From assembly GCA_947034895.1 (NCBI GenBank), contig OX344761.1:81671839-81735838 (forward strand): 64,000 nt of DNA, in the 5' to 3' direction. This DNA comes from Rhytidiadelphus loreus (Eukaryota; Streptophyta; Bryopsida; Hypnales; Hylocomiaceae). This document shows positions 60,301 to 64,000 of this stretch, one piece after another; positions within the stretch are counted from its first letter, which is position 1; the number at the start of each line of letters is the position of its first letter. Below the pieces are notes generated by a model. That model worked only from the letters and a program-made list of their open reading frames with translations. It made no database searches and was not told the DNA's origin. The translations under genes were made by a program, and so were the position numbers.

Positions 60301-63239
60301 ACTTGTAACTAATACACGGAGGAAATGCATTTGAATGTCCTCCAATCAAATCTAAAAGTAACAAAGATAAAAGATCTGAGCTTGTTGCTTCAACAAATAG
60401 TTTAGATCTCATTTTAGATTTACATTTGTTGAGTATTATGCTTTGAGATTCAAACATGTTAGCTAAAGATTGTAGCAAATGAATTTTTGTTTCCCAAATG
60501 ACATCAATTAAAGTTGTCAATATCTGTGGTGGGCACATACATGATTCAATTGCAATATCTCCATCAATAGTCATTGGCACATTTGTTTTTGAAGAGTCTA
60601 AAAAATTTATTTTTTGTACACTAGATTGAACATCATCATCTAAAGTTACATTTGAAACTTTTAAATTACTTGTAGAGAAGGCATGGGAGAGTTGAGGTGG
60701 TGCTATTACCTCATACAAAGGCAACCTTGCTTTTGGTTTGATTTTTTTAGGTCTCTCAAGGCATGATGTATTCTTACTAAAGGATGCACAAGGTTTTAAT
60801 ACATTTGGAGAATATTTTTCAAGACCAAAAACCTCACCAGGTAAGGCTTCAATAAGAATGTCATGTTCCAAGACATCCAAATTACTTACATCAACATGGA
60901 ATTTTTTGACAATGATAGAATAAAGGTTAAGTGTGAGAAATAATCCATCTAGATTTGCAAGGCTTGAAGCAATTGCTACAGAAGACTTCACCAAAAGACA
61001 AAGTAGTTTGCAAAAACGAACCATTTCTTCAAAAGAAATTTTGAGCTTATCTATTTTTTGTTGAATTAGTAGTTCTTCTGTTAATCCTACTTGTTGTGGG
61101 CTTGCAATCTTTAATGTTGTAAAAACATTAATAAAATTTTGCAATTTTGAAACTAGACAATTTACAATGCGATTACTTCCTTCACTTGGCAACATCCTTA
61201 CCACTTGCAAACATGCATTAGCTAAATCTTCTACAAGAATAAAATCAACTTTGCCATCTTCCAATACGTGACTCATGCCTTCATTTAATAAAATTTCAAG
61301 AAATCCATTGTCTACCCACTCAAGAACTTGTTGCCACCCAAGTGCGTGTTGTATATTTGTAGAAGTTCTTGTGCCAATTGAACTTGACCTATCTGACTTC
61401 ATTTCTTCAAAACATTTCCATTTCATCTCTGCTGCTTGCAATGCCCTTTCAGTTTCACTACCAATCATTTTCTTTTCTTTTTTAAAATCATTTTTTTTCA
61501 AAGGTCGATCCATGATTGCTATCAATCCTGTCAATAAGCTCACATTGTCCTTTTCTTCTAAATAAACTTCTTTCTTTAAATCAACAAATTGTTGAAAATG
61601 TAAGGATGTATTATCCGCATCAATACTAAACCTTGAACTCATTGAGGTAGACCTTGTTGACCTCTTAGGAGTCCTAGTAGTATTTAGTGTAGTTTTTTGT
61701 AAACCATCTGAACTTAAGTCCCTTACTTCATGAAGTAATATATCTAGCAAAGTTCGCACACCTTGTCGACGAACCTCTTGCTTTACACTTCGCAAACGTG
61801 AAATTGCACAATGTTCTTTTGATGAGGGCTTCCAAGTAGAACTTTGAGTTGTAGTGTCCCTACATTCTCGAAATGCAGTGCCAAGATCACATGCCATACA
61901 ACATTGGCAAAAATCTTTATTTTTCCATGCTGAGAAAAATGTTGTTAAAGATTTAAGCACCTTACAATCGTCTTCATTAGCAAAAGCAGAAGTAAGTATC
62001 GTCTCCATAGGTCCTGCTCGATATACTCCTCGCCAAACTGCCCAATCTAAACAACAACATTTAGAATGTTCGTACTCAAATGAATTTTGATGAAGTTCCT
62101 TACTGCTTGTAGTTTGTTGATGGTCTTCAATTCCTCGATTTAGTGATTTTTGATATGTTTTTTTTTTTATACAATACATAAGCCCTTTCAAGGTTTCTCC
62201 ACCAGCAAGTGTTACAATTCCTTGGTCAAAATCAAATCTTACAATTTTCCAAATAAAGATTCCTTTAGATGTTGAACGAGTCATAAGTACGTCACGCCCA
62301 ATCAAAAATACTGCATATGGATGGTGAGTGAGTCTATCTTGAAGATTTATATTTTGAAAATCAATGTCAAGAAATTCAGGAAGATTTATTACCTGTGATG
62401 TATTTTAAATTTGGACTAAGCAGTCATTCAACTTGCTAGTAAAAATGTTAAACATGAAAATGTAAAAAAAATCTTCATTAAAGATGTAATAATTCTAAGA
62501 TGTAATAATTTCATTATTATTTCATGTATAGTTAGGGAGAATAAAGTTTTGAATAGAATAATATTACCTGCAAGAGTAAGCGGCGAAATTCCCAGAGTGC
62601 TCCACCAGGACATAACATATTTTTTAATTTTTTAAAGGTCGGTACTTTCATTAGAATATACCATCGCATTGTTGTTGTTATTTTCCACCAATCCATATTT
62701 TTGCTTCTATGGCTACTATCCATTTGCTTCAATTCATGTTTTTGCAATCCTTTCCAATCAAATTCATAGTCATCTTCATTGATATTTTTTTTTCTACTTT
62801 GTTTAAATTTTAATTGATTTGTTGGTAATAAGACAAGTTTACATTCTGGCAATATTTGGACATGAGAGACTCCATAATCTCGTTGTCTATAAACTAATTC
62901 CAATTTTGGTGATGAATCAACTATCTCATGGCTACCTTCTAATGTGGCATGTTCAATCCATAGAGCACATCTTCCATGACCGGACATGCGAAGCCACTTA
63001 TGAATTGCATCTCGTGTACCAACCAAAACACTTACAACACATGAAAAATCATTTTCAATAGATTCTTGGCAATATTGTTTCAAGAATTTTTTTCTTGACA
63101 TGCCTTTTTTTGCAATCACTAGGCCCTCAACAAGTTCACTTGCCAAGCTATATGGTGACGCTTTCTCACTTCCAAATGCAAGCATGGCAGGTTGAAGAGA
63201 TGATTCATTATTTGTCTTTATTTCCTTCATTTGTGCCAT
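39058..63239 (-). CDS. Giant protein kinase with long uncharacterised N-terminal region
   Basis: Assembled exons: 62568-63239, 57753-62392, 57573-57652, 57271-57434, 55300 to about 55235, about 46216-45920, 45099-45278, 41432-41704, 40017-40190, and 39351 down to 39119 or 39058. Apart from exon 5/6 and the 3' end, every junction is GT-AG with matching phase. The protein exceeds 2180 residues. Residues 1 to about 1840 match no domain I know; they include Cys-rich segments (SKCCCLDWAVW, DFCQCCMAC), helical Leu-rich stretches and a polar Ser/Asn-rich part. The C-terminal kinase domain has a degenerate glycine loop (IAQGALSQVY), VVLK (K about 1874), helix-C SEVQIL, HYDLKCDN, ITDFGQSK, a TECVKSPEM P+1 loop, GDVWGLGCLLYELL and RDPTARPS. 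All catalytic residues are present, so it is predicted active. The Y in HYD makes it a non-RD kinase. Group assignment is open (TKL-like or unclassified). Codon use is AT-rich, unlike the other three genes. Confidence 0.8.
39390..40020. repeat. Tandem duplication in kinase intron 9 including the exon 9 donor
   Basis: Two diverged units of about 300-330 bp. The anchors AATAGCAACT(G/A)AGCATG (39391 and 39720), GG(A/-)GGATT(C/T)CAA(C/T)GCACTTTA-like phrases and CACATACCTTA (ending 39720 and 40020) recur. The second CACATACCTTA is the functional donor of exon 9 on the minus strand (AAG|GTATGTG); the first is a relic donor inside the intron. Confidence 0.55.
40017..40190 (-). CDS. Kinase gene exon 9, end of catalytic domain
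   Basis: 58 codons, phase 0 on both sides (acceptor GGCTTGTAG, donor AAG|GTATGTG). It encodes ELITDEKAAKL followed by subdomain XI: INFLRFILVRDPTARPSL, with the conserved Arg of DPTARPS, then LRLEQLQATLRIQ. It completes the kinase C-lobe. Confidence 0.85.
41432..41704 (-). CDS. Kinase gene exon 8, activation segment and C-lobe
   Basis: 91 codons, phase 0 on both sides (acceptor TATTTTTCAG, donor GAG|GTACCA). It carries ECVKSPEML, equivalent to the P+1 loop and APE motif, and VGKAGDVWGLGCLLYELLTD with the subdomain IX Asp. An insert of about 30 residues (LLSSHDNKEVGTQARTSS region) separates SPEM from GDVWGLG. Confidence 0.9.
41705..45098 (-). other. Kinase gene intron 7
   Basis: 3.4-kb AT-rich GT-AG intron. 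No exon or named repeat recognised inside. Confidence 0.6.
45099..45278 (-). CDS. Kinase gene exon 7, catalytic loop and DFG
   Basis: 60 codons, phase 0 on both sides (acceptor CCTATTACAG, donor AAG|GTTTGT). VKALEAQNVVHYDLKCDNIL holds the catalytic Asp, Lys and Asn, with Tyr in place of the usual Arg; VSITDFGQSK holds the metal-binding Asp. The span between them (PVISTMSEEDFWQPKW region) is longer than usual. Confidence 0.92.
45920..46216 (-). CDS. Kinase gene exon 6, helix C and hinge
   Basis: The donor GCT|GTAAGTATG is strong and joins exon 7 in phase 0. The translation contains PHEPCSFFDVYSEVQILERF (helix C with its Glu), VCQILDYGVDCDAFVLVLKH (strands beta4-beta5 and hinge) and LPLYLQVYAAVLQA (helix E). 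The 5' boundary is uncertain: an in-frame TAA just upstream limits it, and the acceptors offered are AATGAAG (46217), AAGGGGATGGAG or GGACAG, all phase 0 and with poor pyrimidine tracts. Confidence 0.8.
46223..49819 (-). other. Kinase gene intron 5, right part, with a diverged repeat copy
   Basis: AT-rich intron DNA. The stretch at about 47400-48180 parallels the left half of the 49820-51389 element (CACTCAAAATTGTCATTTTCAATGCAAAC; CTTCATAAGTTTTATATTGC). An open frame at 48530-48830 on both strands is unassigned. Confidence 0.45.
49820..51389 (+). mobile_element. TTAA-ended non-autonomous element in kinase intron 5
   Basis: About 1570 bp. The left end TTAACCCCTAAAGGACCAA (49820) is a near-exact inverted repeat of the right end TTGGTCCTTCGGGGGTTAA (to 51389). 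No transposase is present. The right third recurs at 33050-33507 and the left part, diverged, at 47.4-48.2 kb. If TTAA is a target-site duplication, the element proper begins with CCCC, which is the organisation of piggyBac-type elements; this is inference. Confidence 0.6.
51463..52117 (+). mobile_element. Second TTAA-ended element in kinase intron 5
   Basis: 655 bp. The left end TTAACCCCGAAATTTCTAAGG and right end CCTTCGGCATTTAGGGGTTAA form imperfect inverted termini of the same type as the neighbouring element, 73 bp away. The interior is different from that element but matches 6448-7110 in reverse complement. No ORF. Confidence 0.6.
52118..55196 (-). other. Kinase gene intron 5, left part
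   Basis: Extremely AT-rich. A good donor (GAAT|GTAAGTATG) near 53500 on the minus strand has no open exon before it. Nothing else recognised. Confidence 0.5.
55235..55300 (-). CDS. Kinase gene exon 5, beta-2/beta-3 strand
   Basis: Starts in phase 0 after TTTATTAG and continues the glycine loop as VYTATRRTTKDN, then NELVVLK with the ATP-anchoring Lys. Two donors are possible: AAG|GTGAAT (phase 0, fits exon 6) or TTTAG|GTCAGA at 55197 (phase 2, adds VNSISNSEYHSFR but needs an unseen exon or acceptor). Confidence 0.75.
57271..57652 (-). CDS. Kinase gene exons 3 and 4, start of the kinase domain
   Basis: Exon 3 (57573-57652) and exon 4 (57271-57434) are joined by GT-AG in phase 1 and join exon 2 in phase 2. 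The junction peptides read DPQGALEVYYCDRF and APFYLFYHINHVNNEYIVPI. Exon 4 continues AKRLDAFHPSAYRILKLTWQ and ends in RVRIAQGALSQ, the glycine loop. The first and third loop glycines are replaced by Ala and Ser. Confidence 0.85.
57753..62392 (-). CDS. Kinase gene exon 2, 4.6-kb uninterrupted exon
   Basis: 1546 codons remain open in AT-rich DNA, which argues for strong selection on the protein. It joins exon 1 in phase 0 (RRLLLQ|VINLPEFLDIDF) and exon 3 in phase 2. Visible features: a probable beta-rich start (LIGRDVLMT, FIWKIVRFDFDQGIVTLAGG), Cys-rich 62.0-61.9 kb segments, long Leu-rich helical stretches in the middle, and a Ser/Asn-rich part ending RFFDLNEEVERELAAEEDN. No domain recognised; alpha-helical repeats (ARM/HEAT-like) are a guess. 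Confidence 0.85.
62568..63239 (-). CDS. Kinase gene exon 1, N-terminus
   Basis: 224 codons from the ATG at 63237-63239 (MAQMKEIKTNNESS) to the donor CTTGCAG|GTAATA, phase 0. No signal peptide. The sequence GRCALWIEHATLEGSHEI and CPGGALWEFRRLLLQ is protein-like but belongs to no family I recognise. Confidence 0.8.
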
Positions 63240-64000
63240 CTTGCAAATATTTAATCATTTACATCGTTATTTGTTGTATTAAATGACTTTTGTCTCAACC
63301 TTCTTTTGTGATCTTTGCATTATGGAATTAATCATTTTCATCAAAGTTTAAATATACCATTTTAATAATTTTTCATCCATAATTCTTGTGTATTTTTACG
63401 GTTCATCAATAATTCATCCATAACCATGTACACGAGTACAAAAAGTCTATGATTGTGTACTTTAGTTTCACAATATACTAATCAAAATTTCTTAATTAGC
63501 ATTTACTTTTACTTATAATATATCGATCGATATCATAATTTTCAAATTCCTTCAAATTTCTAAGTTTTAAAATTTAAAATTTGATTTTACATGTTCCATC
63601 ATTCATATATATGCCTTTAAAAATCAAGAAATCCATAGTTGCAAACTCCAAAACTTTCTACATTATAGATGAAATTGCATTCCAATTGGTCAAATTTGGA
63701 ATCTTAAAAAAATATTAAGTCTATACAATTCATATGTACCAAAAATTTACAACATAATTCTATACATAATATTAAATTTTGTTGTTGTAATGATTTATAA
63801 AATATTTTCACTCTTGTTCTTCTTGCCAATATCAATTGGAAAAGTGTTTTTTAAAGAAAGATAAATCCCTCAAGAATTAGCATAAAATTTACATCATCTT
63901 TTTTTACCATTTAGGTATAACATCAAATTTTCATCACATTGTCTTTATTCCTGGAGATTTGGAAGGAAACAATTGATATTATCGACAATCACTTCACTAT
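63240..64000. other. Upstream flank of the kinase gene
   Basis: Very AT-rich, no gene and no clear promoter element seen. Confidence 0.45.

Noticed and set aside
1..64000. Search for CRISPR arrays, bacterial operons, rRNA, tRNA and retrotransposon proteins
   Set aside because: None seen. Tandem arrays here are head-to-tail without spacers, genes have introns, and no reverse transcriptase, integrase or transposase motif appears in any frame provided.

Overview
The window reads as nuclear DNA of a land plant. Three genes have clear plant counterparts: a plant-type serine racemase, a SIN3-like (SNL) co-repressor scaffold and a plant-specific HSP20-like protein. All introns that can be placed are GT-AG, several are kilobases long, and the intergenic DNA is AT-rich and full of short non-coding repeats. 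No transposon protein, rRNA, tRNA or CRISPR was seen. Long introns, dense repeats and a giant kinase that I do not recognise from flowering plants make a large-genome non-seed plant (bryophyte, lycophyte or fern) my guess, but the sequence alone does not settle this.

Layout, all genes on the minus strand: (1) 2.2-5.6 kb, HSP20-like gene with an intron-containing leader; (2) 15.2-18.6 kb, six-exon serine racemase whose exon phases all close into a complete 329-residue enzyme, with a 14-bp minisatellite just upstream; (3) 23.5-28.6 kb, SIN3-like gene, four or five exons, about 1446 residues, unusually intron-poor; (4) about 39-63.2 kb (perhaps from 37.3 kb), one giant gene that I assemble exon by exon into a protein of more than 2180 residues: about 1840 residues with no domain I recognise, then a C-terminal protein kinase domain spread over exons 4-9, with one intron near 9 kb. 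This is the most unusual object here.

Between the genes lie repeats: perfect hairpins at 1.27-1.42, 34.08-34.21 and 34.66-34.84 kb; a CACTA-ended MITE at 21.55-21.89 kb; two element families ending in TTAACCCC(T/G)AAA at 6.45-7.11, 33.05-33.51, 47.4-48.2, 49.82-51.39 and 51.46-52.12 kb; a dispersed repeat at 10.4-11.1, 13.1-13.8, 19.1-19.7 and 37.9-39.05 kb; a 14-bp tandem array at 18.72-18.96 kb; a 60-bp tandem array at 29.64-30.22 kb; and a triplicated leader-like block at 14.0-14.9 kb.

The genes do not form a pathway. SIN3 acts in histone deacetylation, serine racemase in D-serine/serine metabolism, and the HSP20-like protein and giant kinase have unassigned roles. Exon boundaries were derived by hand from splice signals, phase closure and family similarity; uncertain junctions are marked.
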